This document shows positions 53,621 to 62,953 of a stretch of DNA of 64,000 bases, piece by piece; within the stretch, counting starts at the first letter, position 1, and every line of letters starts with the position of its first letter. Below the pieces are notes generated by a model, which worked only from the letters and a program-made list of their open reading frames with translations, did not search any database and was not told the origin of the DNA. The stretch is from JADJPF01 sp964492845 (GTDB taxonomy: Bacteria; Acidobacteriota; Blastocatellia; Chloracidobacteriales; JADJPF01), in contig CAZBMZ010000010.1 in NCBI GenBank assembly GCA_964492845.1, forward strand, positions 62,001-126,000, given 5' to 3'. The position numbers were made by a program, and so were the translations under genes.

Positions 53621-55552
53621 ATGGCTTCTTTTGATTTTGATCTAAGCTACAATAGTCAACAGATAGATTTTGATAGCGATACTCCCACATTTTTAGCTAC
53701 TGGTATTGATATTGTTAGACCAGATACTAAATCAAAAAATGACAAGTCTGGGGCCTGGTGGCGCAGGAACGTTAATAAAGAAGCAATAAAAATAAATCCT
53801 GAGCGCGATAATTTATTAACAGATTTTGGTAAAGCTACTTTAACAGACCGTTACCTTTTAGAAAATGAAAGCTACCAAAATATGTTTGCCCGTGTTGCTG
53901 CGGCTTTTGCTGATGACCAAAATCATGCACAACGCCTTTATGATTATATTTCAAAACTCTGGTTTATGCCCGCTACACCAATACTTTCTAATGGTGGTGC
54001 AGAACGAGGAATGCCAATTTCTTGTTTTCTTAACTCTGTTGGTGATAGCCTTAAGGCTATTGTAGATACTTGGAATGAAAATGTTTGGCTAGCCTCAAAT
54101 GGTGGTGGCATTGGCACTTACTGGGGAAATGTTCGTTCCATAGGTGAAGCAATCGGTAAAGCTGGCAAAACATCAGGTATTATGCCTTTTATTCGTGTAA
54201 TGGACTCCTTGACCCTAGCAATTAGCCAAGGCTCTCTTAGACGAGGCTCAGCAGCAGTTTATTTAGATATTCATCACCCTGAAATTGAAGAATTTTTAGA
54301 AATCCGTAAACCTTCTGGAGACTTTAACCGAAAAAGCTTAAATCTTCATCATGGCATCAATATTACAGATGAATTTATGATTGCTGTCCGGGACGATAAG
54401 ACATTTAACTTACGTAGTCCAAGGACAGGTGAAGTAATTAGGCAAGTTAATGCCCGTCAACTTTGGCAAAAGATTTTAGAAACCCGTTTGCAAACCGGAG
54501 AACCTTACTTAATTTTTATTGATACAGTAAACAAAAGCATTGCTAAACATCACCAAGATTTAGGCTTAAAAGTAACTATGTCTAATCTTTGTAGCGAAAT
54601 ACTGCTTCCTACAGGTGTTGATCATAAGAATCAAGAGCGCACTGCTGTTTGTTGCTTGTCCTCACTTAATGCAGAAAAATGGGATGAGTGGAATAAAGAC
54701 CCTCTATTTATTGAAGATGTATTTCGATTTTTAGACAATGTTTTACAAACCTATATAGATTCTGCTCCAGAACAAATGAATAAGGCTAAGTATTCTGCAC
54801 ATCGTGAACGTGCTGTTGGGCTTGGACTTATGGGACTTCATTCTTTCTTTCAATCAAAAGGGGTTGCATTTGAAAGCGTAACAGCTAAATCTATCAATAT
54901 AAAAATGTTTCGCCATATCCGTGAACAAGCTAATTTAGCGTCAACTCGCCTTGCTGATGAGCGTGGGTCTTGTTTAGACGCTGAAGACCGAGGAGTTAAA
55001 GCCCGTTTTAGCTATAAACTAGCAATCGCTCCAACTGCTTCTATAAGCATTATTTGCGGTGGTACAAGTGCGGGCATTGAGCCAATTCCAGCCAATATTT
55101 ATACACATAAAACTTTATGTGGTTCTTTTGTAGTTAAAAACCCTTACCTAGAAAAACTTTTATCTAAGCGTAGCATAAATAATGATGCCACCTGGCAATC
55201 AATACTAGCTAATGAAGGCTCAGTAGCACATCTTAATGAGCTTACTGACGATGAAAAATTTATTTTCCGTACTGCATTTGAAATTGATCAACGTTGGGTA
55301 ATAGAGCTAGCTAGCGACCGCGCACCATTTATTTGCCAAGGTCAATCACTTAATATATTTCTTCCCGGTGATATTCATAAGTGGGATTTACTAATGCTTC
55401 ATTGGTTAGCTTGGGAAAAAGGAGTAAAAAGCCTTTATTACTGTCGTTCAAAGTCTGTCCAACGAGCAGCATTTGCTGGTGTAGAAACTATTAAAGTACC
55501 AGATATTAAGACAATCTCTACTAATTATGAAGAGTGCCTTTCTTGCCAATAG
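53621..55552 (+). CDS. nrdA: Class I ribonucleotide reductase, alpha subunit
   Basis: A 643-residue catalytic subunit reducing ribonucleotides to deoxyribonucleotides. Key residues: MPISCFLNSV (redox Cys), MSNLCSEI (thiyl-radical Cys with its Asn and Glu), RTAVCCLSS (second redox Cys) and a C-terminal CLSC thiol pair that reloads the active site. It is shorter than E. coli NrdA, and no N-terminal ATP-cone (activity site) can be seen. AAGGAAA lies before the ATG. It forms an operon with nrdB, probably under NrdR control. Confidence 0.93.
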   Translation: MASFDFDLSYNSQQIDFDSDTPTFLATGIDIVRPDTKSKNDKSGAWWRRNVNKEAIKINPERDNLLTDFGKATLTDRYLLENESYQNMFARVAAAFADDQNHAQRLYDYISKLWFMPATPILSNGGAERGMPISCFLNSVGDSLKAIVDTWNENVWLASNGGGIGTYWGNVRSIGEAIGKAGKTSGIMPFIRVMDSLTLAISQGSLRRGSAAVYLDIHHPEIEEFLEIRKPSGDFNRKSLNLHHGINITDEFMIAVRDDKTFNLRSPRTGEVIRQVNARQLWQKILETRLQTGEPYLIFIDTVNKSIAKHHQDLGLKVTMSNLCSEILLPTGVDHKNQERTAVCCLSSLNAEKWDEWNKDPLFIEDVFRFLDNVLQTYIDSAPEQMNKAKYSAHRERAVGLGLMGLHSFFQSKGVAFESVTAKSINIKMFRHIREQANLASTRLADERGSCLDAEDRGVKARFSYKLAIAPTASISIICGGTSAGIEPIPANIYTHKTLCGSFVVKNPYLEKLLSKRSINNDATWQSILANEGSVAHLNELTDDEKFIFRTAFEIDQRWVIELASDRAPFICQGQSLNIFLPGDIHKWDLLMLHWLAWEKGVKSLYYCRSKSVQRAAFAGVETIKVPDIKTISTNYEECLSCQ

Positions 55553-55613
55553 AGCTTAGATAAAGCTTACTAGTAAAATTCTTTAATAAAGAAAAAAGTT
55601 GGTCATTTTCGCT

Positions 55614-56729
55614 ATGTATAATACTGCTGTCAGTCAATCTAATATGGACATTGCTAATTCTAATCCTTTTTTGCTTATAGGGACAAAAACCATAGACTTA
55701 TTAGAATCTACAGGAAGTTATGATGTAGATCGCTACCCTTGGGCTTATGAATGTTGGAAACGACAGCAACAAATTCATTGGATGGGCGAAGAAGTCCCGC
55801 TAGGTGAAGACTTAAAAGACTGGCAATCTGACACAATTAGCGAAGTAGAACGTAATTTGCTTACTCAAATTTTCCGCTTTTTTACCCAATCAGATGTTGA
55901 AGTGGGTGATAACTATATGAAACGCTATATGCGTATTTTCCAACCTCTAGAAGTCCAAATGATGATGGCTGCTTTTAGTAATATGGAAACTGTTCATATA
56001 GATGCTTATGCAATGCTACTAAAAACTTTAGGGATGCCAAAAACAGAATTTGAAGCTTTTCGTGATTATGCAGCAATGCGAGCTAAGGTAGACTACATGC
56101 ATACCTTTGGAATAAATACCTGTGCAGATGTAGCGCGTACATTAGCTATGTTTGGTGCATTTACTGAAGGAATGGCACTTTTTGCTAGTTTTGCAATGTT
56201 ACTTAATTTTCCTCGTCAAAATAAAATGAAAGGGATGGGGCAAATTGTTTCTTGGTCTGTTAGAGATGAAAGCCTTCATTGTGAAGGAATAATTAAGCTT
56301 TTTCATGAATGGGATAGGCAAACTGGCGTAGTAACTAAGCCTGTAGCAGATGACATTATAGATGTTGCTAAAACAATGGTGACACTTGAAGAACAGTTTG
56401 TAGATTTAGCTTTTTCTTTAGGAGATGGACAAGTAGAAAAAATGTCTTCTCAGGAAGTAAAAAACTACATTCGCTATATTTGTGATTGGCGGTTGACTCA
56501 GCTAAAGCTTCAACCTGTTTATGGATATTTTGCTAGAGAAAATAATGAATATAAGCAAGTCCAACCTCATCCGCTACCTTGGCTACTTCAAATATTAAAT
56601 GGTGTTGAGCATGCTAACTTTTTTGAGGCTCGTGCAACAGAATATTCAAAAGCTGCTACACAAGGTCAATGGCATGGTGATGAAGGGGCTTGGTCGGCTT
56701 TTGATCAGTGGCAAAAACAACGTCCTTAA
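55614..56729 (+). CDS. nrdB: Class I ribonucleotide reductase, beta subunit
   Basis: About 371 residues, a ferritin-like radical-generating subunit. Metal ligands are visible in FTQSDVEVGDNYM, SNMETVHIDAY and SVRDESLHCEGI. The Tyr in ETVHIDAY sits four residues after the ligand His, the position of the radical Tyr122 in E. coli NrdB, so it is a tyrosyl-radical (class Ia/Ib-like) enzyme. The frame opens at a TTG 55599, but the ATG at 55614 is preferred. It starts 61 bp after nrdA, presumably co-transcribed. Confidence 0.93.
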   Translation: MYNTAVSQSNMDIANSNPFLLIGTKTIDLLESTGSYDVDRYPWAYECWKRQQQIHWMGEEVPLGEDLKDWQSDTISEVERNLLTQIFRFFTQSDVEVGDNYMKRYMRIFQPLEVQMMMAAFSNMETVHIDAYAMLLKTLGMPKTEFEAFRDYAAMRAKVDYMHTFGINTCADVARTLAMFGAFTEGMALFASFAMLLNFPRQNKMKGMGQIVSWSVRDESLHCEGIIKLFHEWDRQTGVVTKPVADDIIDVAKTMVTLEEQFVDLAFSLGDGQVEKMSSQEVKNYIRYICDWRLTQLKLQPVYGYFARENNEYKQVQPHPLPWLLQILNGVEHANFFEARATEYSKAATQGQWHGDEGAWSAFDQWQKQRP

Positions 56730-56809
56730 TAATCCAAAATAATCTAAAAAAAAGAATTTTCTTAATAAAGCATATTTACTGTTAAAAAGATTGGCATATA
56801 ATTTTCAAT

Positions 56810-57145
56810 ATGCCAAAAATTAGGATTGTACAAGAAAACTTACCAACACGTTGCGAGATTTGTCACCAGTCGGATCTTTTTAATCCTCAGACTGGCGATT
56901 GTAAGCGATGTGCAAAAGTAGCTAAAAGCCTAAAAAGCCAAGCTTGGCACTGTATCAGCCATCCTAACGATGCTGGGGTTTTGCAAGTTTTTGGCGCGTT
57001 ATTAATATTTGGTGTACATATTTATTTTCTTCCCTATGCACGAATGTTTATGCAAGATTTCTGGCTAACTTGTGGAATATATTTTTCTTCCTTAATAATA
57101 GGACTACTATTAATTATTTGTGGTAAAAGTCGTCCAATAATTTAA
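56810..57145 (+). CDS. Small membrane protein with zinc-ribbon-like N-terminus
   Basis: A 111-residue protein of unknown function. Residues 15-34 carry CEIC...CKRC, a four-Cys zinc ribbon. Two hydrophobic helices follow (about 58-78 and 84-106). The layout, cytosolic zinc ribbon plus membrane helices, is repeated at 59184-59663. No other domain recognised. Confidence 0.65.
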   Translation: MPKIRIVQENLPTRCEICHQSDLFNPQTGDCKRCAKVAKSLKSQAWHCISHPNDAGVLQVFGALLIFGVHIYFLPYARMFMQDFWLTCGIYFSSLIIGLLLIICGKSRPII

Positions 57146-57243
57146 TCCTTTATTTATTAAATTTTTATTAATCTTATTTCCTACCTAAACAAACGCTATC
57201 TGTTATATCCCATTATTTTTAATATATTTAGCGGATTTATTTG

Positions 57244-57303
57244 ACAGCTTGGCTTCTCAGCAAAGAAGAAATATGTAAAAATCTTCAAGCTGTTAAGTCT
57301 TAA
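57244..57303 (+). repeat. Inverted repeat in the TPR gene leader
   Basis: ACAGCTTG (57244-57251) pairs with CAAGCTGT (57296-57303). Within it CTTCT/AGAAG forms a smaller stem. It lies 41 bp before the ATG at 57345 and may be an operator or leader structure. Confidence 0.4.
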
Positions 57304-57344
57304 ATCACATTTATTCTAAATACTACTAATGTAGAGACAAAATA

Positions 57345-59171
57345 ATGATTACAAATAAAAAATTCTCGTCCCAATTTAATCAAAAAATATTTTTATATTC
57401 CACCAAAGCTTTTGCTCTAGTATTAATATTTTGTTTAATAGGCTCTAATATTTCCAATTTTGCAGGACAATCAACTAATAATAAACAATCTAAAAATAAG
57501 TCTAGTAAAAATAATAAAAACTCTTCACAACCAAAAGTTATTTCTGCAACAGGAGTTGTAATAGATAACCCTGCTGATAAAGTGGTTAACAATACAGAAG
57601 AAGAAATTGATTTTAAGCTTGTAGAAGCTCTTTCACTTCTTAAACAAGGACGTGTTCAAAAGGAAACTGGTCAATATCAACCATCAATTCAAACTTTTCT
57701 ACAAGCAATCACTACAAAAGTAGAAATTAGCGATAAAGTCAGACCTGAACTAGCCGACGCTTACTATAGATTAGCTATTGCACAACGGGAGGAAGGTTTA
57801 TTAAATGAGGCTATTATCTCTTTTAGAAAAGTCCTAGAACATCAAAATAACTTAGCTGAACAAATTGCACTGACAAAACAAATTGAATCAGAAGTTGCAA
57901 CAACTTATCATCGTATTGGACTAAGAGAAGCAAAAGCTGAACGTTATAGGGAAGCTATTAGTGCCTACAAAGACGCTTTTAATATCAATCAAGAACCAGA
58001 AATTAAAACAGAAATTGCTGATGGCTATTACCGAATAGGGTTATCAGACCTAAAATCAGGAAATTATACTCAAGCCATAGATTCTTTTAATAAATCTTTA
58101 GAATTTTCTCCTAATTCAGCAAAAGTTTTCTATAGCCTTGCTCAAGCTTATGAGCAAAAAGGGGATATTTCCAAGGCAATGGATTATTACCGTCAAGCAA
58201 TAGAAGTTAAAAATGATTTTGCAGAAGCACATTTTGCATTAGGTAAAAATTATCAACGCCTAAATCTAGCTACTGAAGCTGTAGCAACTTTGACTACTGC
58301 AACTAAAAATAATGAAGCTTATCCAGAAGCCTATTACCATCTAGGACTTAATTTTTTAACCCTAAATAAAACTACCGAAGCAATATCAGCATTTTCCAAA
58401 GCTATAGAACTTAAACCAGAACTAGCAGAAGCACATTATCAACTAGGTGCAACACATGCTCGACTAGGAACCTTTTCAAAAGCTGTTGACCCTTTAAAAA
58501 AAGCAATAAAAATCAAACCAAATTACCCAGAAGCAGAGTTTTTACTAGGTATTGTCTACTATCGATTAGAAAAGTTTGATACTGCCACCCCACTTCTAAA
58601 AAAAGTAGTAACTCTTTTTCCTGATCGTTTAGAAGCTTATCAATACTTAGCTAATAGTTATTTAAGCTTAAAAGATTATTCATCAGCAATAACCGTACTT
58701 CAAAAAATTCGCTCATTAAGTCCAGATGACAAAGACAATGTTTATAAACTAGGCAATAGTTATTTTCAAGTTGCAAAATATGAAGAATCTATTGCTGCTT
58801 ATGAAACTTTATCAGACAATAACAATTACCCTGATCTTCAATATAAAATTAGCCAAGGCTACTTAAAATTAAATACTCCTGAAGCAACTAAAAAAGGAAA
58901 CAATTTGCTTTCTACAGTGTTAACTAAAGCTAAGACATCATTTAATCAAGGAAAGAAATTGGAAAAACAAAAAAACTACTTAGCTGCAATTGATAATTAC
59001 AAACAAGCTACAAGTATTTATCCTGATTATATAGATGGAATTTATCATTTATCGCTTTGTTATTTTTTAGCAGGAGACAATGCTAACGGCAAACTTCAAT
59101 ATGAAGAATTGTTACAAAAAGCAGGTAAAAAAGATCAGAAAAAAGTAAAACTTTTAGCTAGTAAACTTTAA
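57345..59171 (+). CDS. Long TPR-repeat protein, exported or membrane-anchored
   Basis: A 608-residue protein. A hydrophobic helix at about 18-38 anchors or exports it; a Lys/Asn/Ser-rich stretch follows. From about residue 85 it is nearly all TPRs (ten or more), with clear units such as AIDSFNKSLEFSPNSAKVFY, AMDYYRQAIEVKNDFAEAHF and AISAFSKAIELKPELAEAHY. TPRs mediate protein-protein contact, so this is a scaffold of unknown partners. A coupled zinc-ribbon membrane protein starts 12 bp after its stop. Confidence 0.88.
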   Translation: MITNKKFSSQFNQKIFLYSTKAFALVLIFCLIGSNISNFAGQSTNNKQSKNKSSKNNKNSSQPKVISATGVVIDNPADKVVNNTEEEIDFKLVEALSLLKQGRVQKETGQYQPSIQTFLQAITTKVEISDKVRPELADAYYRLAIAQREEGLLNEAIISFRKVLEHQNNLAEQIALTKQIESEVATTYHRIGLREAKAERYREAISAYKDAFNINQEPEIKTEIADGYYRIGLSDLKSGNYTQAIDSFNKSLEFSPNSAKVFYSLAQAYEQKGDISKAMDYYRQAIEVKNDFAEAHFALGKNYQRLNLATEAVATLTTATKNNEAYPEAYYHLGLNFLTLNKTTEAISAFSKAIELKPELAEAHYQLGATHARLGTFSKAVDPLKKAIKIKPNYPEAEFLLGIVYYRLEKFDTATPLLKKVVTLFPDRLEAYQYLANSYLSLKDYSSAITVLQKIRSLSPDDKDNVYKLGNSYFQVAKYEESIAAYETLSDNNNYPDLQYKISQGYLKLNTPEATKKGNNLLSTVLTKAKTSFNQGKKLEKQKNYLAAIDNYKQATSIYPDYIDGIYHLSLCYFLAGDNANGKLQYEELLQKAGKKDQKKVKLLASKL

Positions 59172-59183
59172 GTTAAATTGATT

Positions 59184-59663
59184 ATGCCACAATACGCACT
59201 AGAAAAAGAAATTATTACCAAAAAATGCGAAGTATGCGGTAAAAATTATTTAGTTACTCGTCATACTAAAACTTGTGTACATTGTGGTTATAAGAAAAGC
59301 AAAAAAAATCCTGTCCATCCGCATGTAGCACTAGATCTTAATGCTTCTAGTTTTGCAGATGGAATGCAAAAATTCTTGTCTTCAAACAAATATTTTGGCA
59401 GCACAGAAAAAAAGATTGTTATTCTTTCTGTTATTCTAGGCTTTGTGGGCAGCTTATTTTTCCAAAGTGGACTACCAATTTCAAGCAAAATAACTTTTAT
59501 TCCTTTAGCAATTGTTCTTAGTTTACTTATTGGTTTAGCCGTAACCGGAGCAGCAGCACTAGGTAATATATTTCAAAAACTCACCAAACCCTTAAGCCCA
59601 GAAGCTACTCAAGAACGCTACAAAGAATGGAAAGAAAATAAAGTGAGTAAAAAAGATAGGTGA
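59184..59663 (+). CDS. Zinc-ribbon membrane protein
   Basis: About 159 residues. Residues about 15-35 form a zinc ribbon (CEVCGKNY...CVHCGYKK). Two hydrophobic helices lie at about 80-130 (IVILSVILGFVGSLFF, FIPLAIVLSLLIGLAVTG). A basic C-terminal tail follows. The frame opens with a TTG at 59178, but the ATG at 59184 is the likelier start. Close spacing to the TPR gene suggests co-transcription. No known family. Confidence 0.65.
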   Translation: MPQYALEKEIITKKCEVCGKNYLVTRHTKTCVHCGYKKSKKNPVHPHVALDLNASSFADGMQKFLSSNKYFGSTEKKIVILSVILGFVGSLFFQSGLPISSKITFIPLAIVLSLLIGLAVTGAAALGNIFQKLTKPLSPEATQERYKEWKENKVSKKDR

Positions 59664-59734
59664 TATAAGATAAATTTTCGGATATTTTCAAACTATTTAT
59701 TCTGTTAACAATTAGTTATTTTTCTATTCTTTAT

Positions 59735-59780
59735 AGCCACATAGTGGCTTTTGATAATAGACCAGCACTTTAGGGCTGGT
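59735..59780 (+). terminator. Two small hairpins before ywbE
   Basis: AGCCAC-ATA-... pairs with GTGGCT (59735-59749), followed by TTTTGA, and ACCAGC pairs with GCTGGT (59761-59780). The first probably ends the TPR/zinc-ribbon transcript; the second lies in the leader of the YwbE gene. Confidence 0.5.
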
Positions 59781-59803
59781 TCTTAAATAAGGAACCTTAA
59801 AAG

Positions 59804-59998
59804 ATGAGAAACCAGCAAAATAAAGAAATAACCCCAGGTCTTAAAGTAAATATTGTCCTAAAACAAGATCAACGAACAGGCAAAACTACCCAAGGAATTG
59901 TTAAGGATATTTTGACAAAATCCGCTTATCATCCACATGGAATTAAAGTCCGCATTCAAACGGGCGAAGTGGGCAGAGTTAAAGAAATTATTGATTAA
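59804..59998 (+). CDS. ywbE: YwbE-family protein
   Basis: A 64-residue protein of the YwbE family (DUF2196), small conserved proteins of unknown function. Family features: PGLKVNIVLKQDQRTGKTTQGIVKDIL, SAYHPHGIKVRIQTGEVGRVKEII, at full family length. GGAACC and an A-rich stretch precede the ATG. Stand-alone gene. Confidence 0.88.
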   Translation: MRNQQNKEITPGLKVNIVLKQDQRTGKTTQGIVKDILTKSAYHPHGIKVRIQTGEVGRVKEIID

Positions 59999-60105
59999 TG
60001 ATCTCAAAAGATAAGTAAATATTTAACTAACTTTATAAACAACCCCCAAAAAGCTATAATCTTCTAACAGTTTTTTAAATTTTTAATCTATAAAGGGGAT
60101 TGTTT

Positions 60106-60846
60106 ATGTATCAAACCTTTAATCTTATTCCTATACAATCTAATCTTAAAAATGCTAGCAAAAGTAGATTAGATTCTATTTCAAATAACTTCTTGTCTAA
60201 CAATAATTTATCTTATGATAAATTGCTGTTTTCAATCTATTGGAATAACTATTTTGATCAAGCAGCTTATCAGGAAACTGTAGGAGATATTAATCTTTTT
60301 CTAAAAAACACAAATAAGATAGATTGGACAAATAACTTCTTATCCAACAATAGTTTATCTTATGAGAAATCTTTCCATCCAACCTATAATGACAATACTG
60401 ATAGCAACCATTTTGACCAAATAGTTTGTTTAGAAAAATTAACAAGATCTGGAAATATTGGTCTTTTTATAAAAGAGCTAAATAACATAGATTGGACAAA
60501 ACACCCTGCCAAAAATTTTATTTATGTCATCCGTCTAGCATTAGAAGTTGAGGCTGTTTCTGCTGCTCAAAAACTTTCACTTCTAGGTGCTAAGTTATAT
60601 CCACAAAACCTAGAACTAGAAAAATTTGCTTTTATTCTTAAAAATCCTGTTCTTGCCTCCAAAAATCAAATAGCTAATTCTGATTTGGAGGCTAATTCTA
60701 AATGGATAATGAACAACAGACAAAAATATAAAGGTCAATGGGTAGCCTTAAAAAATGGCTTACTCCTTGAAGCATCAAAATCTCTTAAAACACTCACCTT
60801 AAAATTTTCCGAGCATAAAAACATTTACTTTACAAAGGTACATTGA
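60106..60846 (+). CDS. DUF5678-like protein with internal tandem duplication
   Basis: About 246 residues. An internal duplication of 49 codons is plain: NNFLSNNNLSYDK at 60184 and NNFLSNNSLSYEK at 60331, with IDWT recurring at the unit ends. The C-terminus (MNNRQKYKGQWVALKNGLLL) resembles DUF5678, a short domain with YxGQWVA. No signal peptide. AAAGGGGA precedes the ATG at 60106 (the frame also has a TTG at 60100). Its TGA stop overlaps the ATG of the next gene (TGATG), so the two are coupled. Function unknown. Confidence 0.7.
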   Translation: MYQTFNLIPIQSNLKNASKSRLDSISNNFLSNNNLSYDKLLFSIYWNNYFDQAAYQETVGDINLFLKNTNKIDWTNNFLSNNSLSYEKSFHPTYNDNTDSNHFDQIVCLEKLTRSGNIGLFIKELNNIDWTKHPAKNFIYVIRLALEVEAVSAAQKLSLLGAKLYPQNLELEKFAFILKNPVLASKNQIANSDLEANSKWIMNNRQKYKGQWVALKNGLLLEASKSLKTLTLKFSEHKNIYFTKVH

Positions 60847-61310
60847 TGGTTCTTTCCTTTGCAGATGGAACGCCTTTTACAAGGGCTTGGACACCTTACG
60901 ACTATAGACCTGCAACTGGCTCAGATTCTACAGACCGCATTATGATTCCTATAGAAATTGAAAGCTTTCGCACCTCAGCTTTTATTGATACAGCCTCGCC
61001 TTATGTCGTTTGTTCGCCAGAAGTTGCAGACGCAATAGCAATAAATTCGTCTAGCGCGATACAGGAAATAAAATATAACATTCGAGGTAACAAAGTGTTA
61101 GGGAATTTACACCGACTATCAATAACTTTACTTGCTCAGGAAGGAGAAAATTTATCTATCGAATCATCCATTTTTGTCCCACAAAATATAGATAAAGAAG
61201 TTTGGGCAAATTATCCAACCGTCCTAGGTCTTAAAACTTTCCTTGAACATCTACGCTTTGCCATAGACCCACTAAAAAATAGATTTTATTTTGGATTATG
61301 TAGCTACTAG
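60846..61310 (+). CDS. Retropepsin-like aspartic protease-fold protein
   Basis: About 154 residues. The motif FIDTASPYVVC has the place and surroundings of the Asp-Thr/Ser-Gly active site of clan AA proteases. PTVLGLKTFLEHLRFAIDP near the end resembles the second conserved LG segment of the fold. The Gly of DTG is Ala here (DTAS), so activity is doubtful. The start ATG overlaps the preceding stop, so expression is coupled to the DUF5678-like protein, which may be its partner or substrate. Confidence 0.72.
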   Translation: MVLSFADGTPFTRAWTPYDYRPATGSDSTDRIMIPIEIESFRTSAFIDTASPYVVCSPEVADAIAINSSSAIQEIKYNIRGNKVLGNLHRLSITLLAQEGENLSIESSIFVPQNIDKEVWANYPTVLGLKTFLEHLRFAIDPLKNRFYFGLCSY

Positions 61311-61322
61311 TAGAATATTATA

Positions 61323-62945
61323 CTAACTAATATAACCTAATGCCCGCATTCGTTCTTTAATTTCTTCTTCTTCTCCGTCTTCAAAAGCATTTGAGCTAAT
61401 GCCGTCCCGGTATGAGCTACCCTGTCGGCGAATAGGGCGAGACATTGCAACTTCAGGTAAAAAAGCTTCTTGTAAAACTCGTCCGTCCATGTCCTCTGTT
61501 AAAGCTTCGTCCATTGCATAAAGTGCCGTAGGTGCAATATCTCTTAAATGAGCATTTTCTATTTTTACCCCTTTATGAATTCCATCACCACAAGCTATAA
61601 AAATTCCATAAGGAGCATGCGCACCTGAAGTAGTGCTAGAAGCAATAAAAGTTCCTTGCTGGCTACGACCCTCTAAAGGCACATAACTTGAGTCACGAGT
61701 AACTAAAACTAAATCTGGAAGTAGTTCAGAGTAGCGACCTTGGAAAGCTTCTTCCCTAGTTAAAACTTGCTCAAAAGCTGGCTGGTTATCAAAAGGTGAC
61801 TTAAGCTGTTTTAGCTTTGTTTTTACTTCTTGCAAAAGTGGCAGGTAATCTTTTTGTGAGACAATTCCGTTTGCTTCTCTACCTTGCAAATTAATCCAAA
61901 CGCCTCGATCTTGACCAAAAAAAACTTTAGTTTTCGACCAATCTATTTCTTCAAAAATAGCTTTTCCCCGCAAAGCTTTTTTATCTAAAGCATTGTCCCA
62001 CCCGGCTGGAGCAGCTACTTTAATTCGATTTTCGACTTTTTCCTTTAAGCTAGCTAGTTTTTGCTTTGCCTTCCAAGCAAAACCATCCTGATAAGCAAGC
62101 CATCCTTGTTCACGTAGCCATTCATTAAGCCGAATTTCATAACGTGAAGCACAAAAACCATGATCAGAACAAACTAAAATCGGTGTACCTTCTGGAATAT
62201 GTTTTAGTAATCGCCCAACAGCTACATCTGCCTTTTCATACATTTCATAAATAAAATTCTTAAACTCGGTTTTTGTGTCGTGCCTGTGATGTGTTGCGTC
62301 CATATCAGCCCAAAAATCATGCTGGGTACGGTCTAAAATTGAATAAACAACCATTAAAAAATCCCAATCATACTTGGGCAACAAAAAATCTAAGGCTCGT
62401 TGACGAGCATCTAGGCACAGGCGAAATTCAGCAGCCTTTTCCGTTTTGTCAGTGTTACGCTTAGGTTCAATTATGTAATCTGGAATAGTTTTTAGCAGTT
62501 CGTCTTTTAACTCTTGTGGACTAGTAAAATTTGACTGCAAAGTTGGGGTAAGCATTCCTGTAACTAAAAAACCTTCAACCGGGACAACTGGATAAGTAGT
62601 TGGTACATTGACCACACCTACATTGCGCTGGCGTTCAGAGAGTATTTCCCAAACGGTTTTTGTTTGAATGTCTAACGCACTCATTGCACGAAATTCATAA
62701 ACTCCAGGCTGTTTAATAAAAGGTGAGTAAACTCCATGCATTCCTTCAGATGTGCCTGTAGTGCAACTTGACCAACCAGGAAAGCTATTTGGGTGAAGCG
62801 TTGAGCGAAGCGGGCCGCTAACACCTTGAGTAATTAATTTTTGTAAATTAGGCAGTTTACCTTCGGCAATCATTGGGTCAATAATGTCAAATGTAGCTCC
62901 ATCTAAACCAATAATTACAGCTTGTTTTCTAGGATTTTTACTCAT
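61323..62945 (-). CDS. Alkaline-phosphatase-superfamily phosphodiesterase
   Basis: A 540-residue hydrolase of the type I phosphodiesterase/nucleotide pyrophosphatase family. Metal-site marks: IIGLDGATFDII with the first Asp, SFPGWSSCTTGTSEGMHG around the nucleophile position, LDRTQHDFW, and VCSDHGFCAS with the Asp-His pair. AHLRDIAPTALYAMD is the final metal-His region. It has no obvious signal peptide. It is a paralogue of the upstream gene, 8 bp away, so the two form an operon. Substrate unknown; phosphate ester or nucleotide-type. Confidence 0.88.
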   Translation of the reverse strand: MSKNPRKQAVIIGLDGATFDIIDPMIAEGKLPNLQKLITQGVSGPLRSTLHPNSFPGWSSCTTGTSEGMHGVYSPFIKQPGVYEFRAMSALDIQTKTVWEILSERQRNVGVVNVPTTYPVVPVEGFLVTGMLTPTLQSNFTSPQELKDELLKTIPDYIIEPKRNTDKTEKAAEFRLCLDARQRALDFLLPKYDWDFLMVVYSILDRTQHDFWADMDATHHRHDTKTEFKNFIYEMYEKADVAVGRLLKHIPEGTPILVCSDHGFCASRYEIRLNEWLREQGWLAYQDGFAWKAKQKLASLKEKVENRIKVAAPAGWDNALDKKALRGKAIFEEIDWSKTKVFFGQDRGVWINLQGREANGIVSQKDYLPLLQEVKTKLKQLKSPFDNQPAFEQVLTREEAFQGRYSELLPDLVLVTRDSSYVPLEGRSQQGTFIASSTTSGAHAPYGIFIACGDGIHKGVKIENAHLRDIAPTALYAMDEALTEDMDGRVLQEAFLPEVAMSRPIRRQGSSYRDGISSNAFEDGEEEEIKERMRALGYIS

Positions 62946-62953
62946 AGTCTTAA

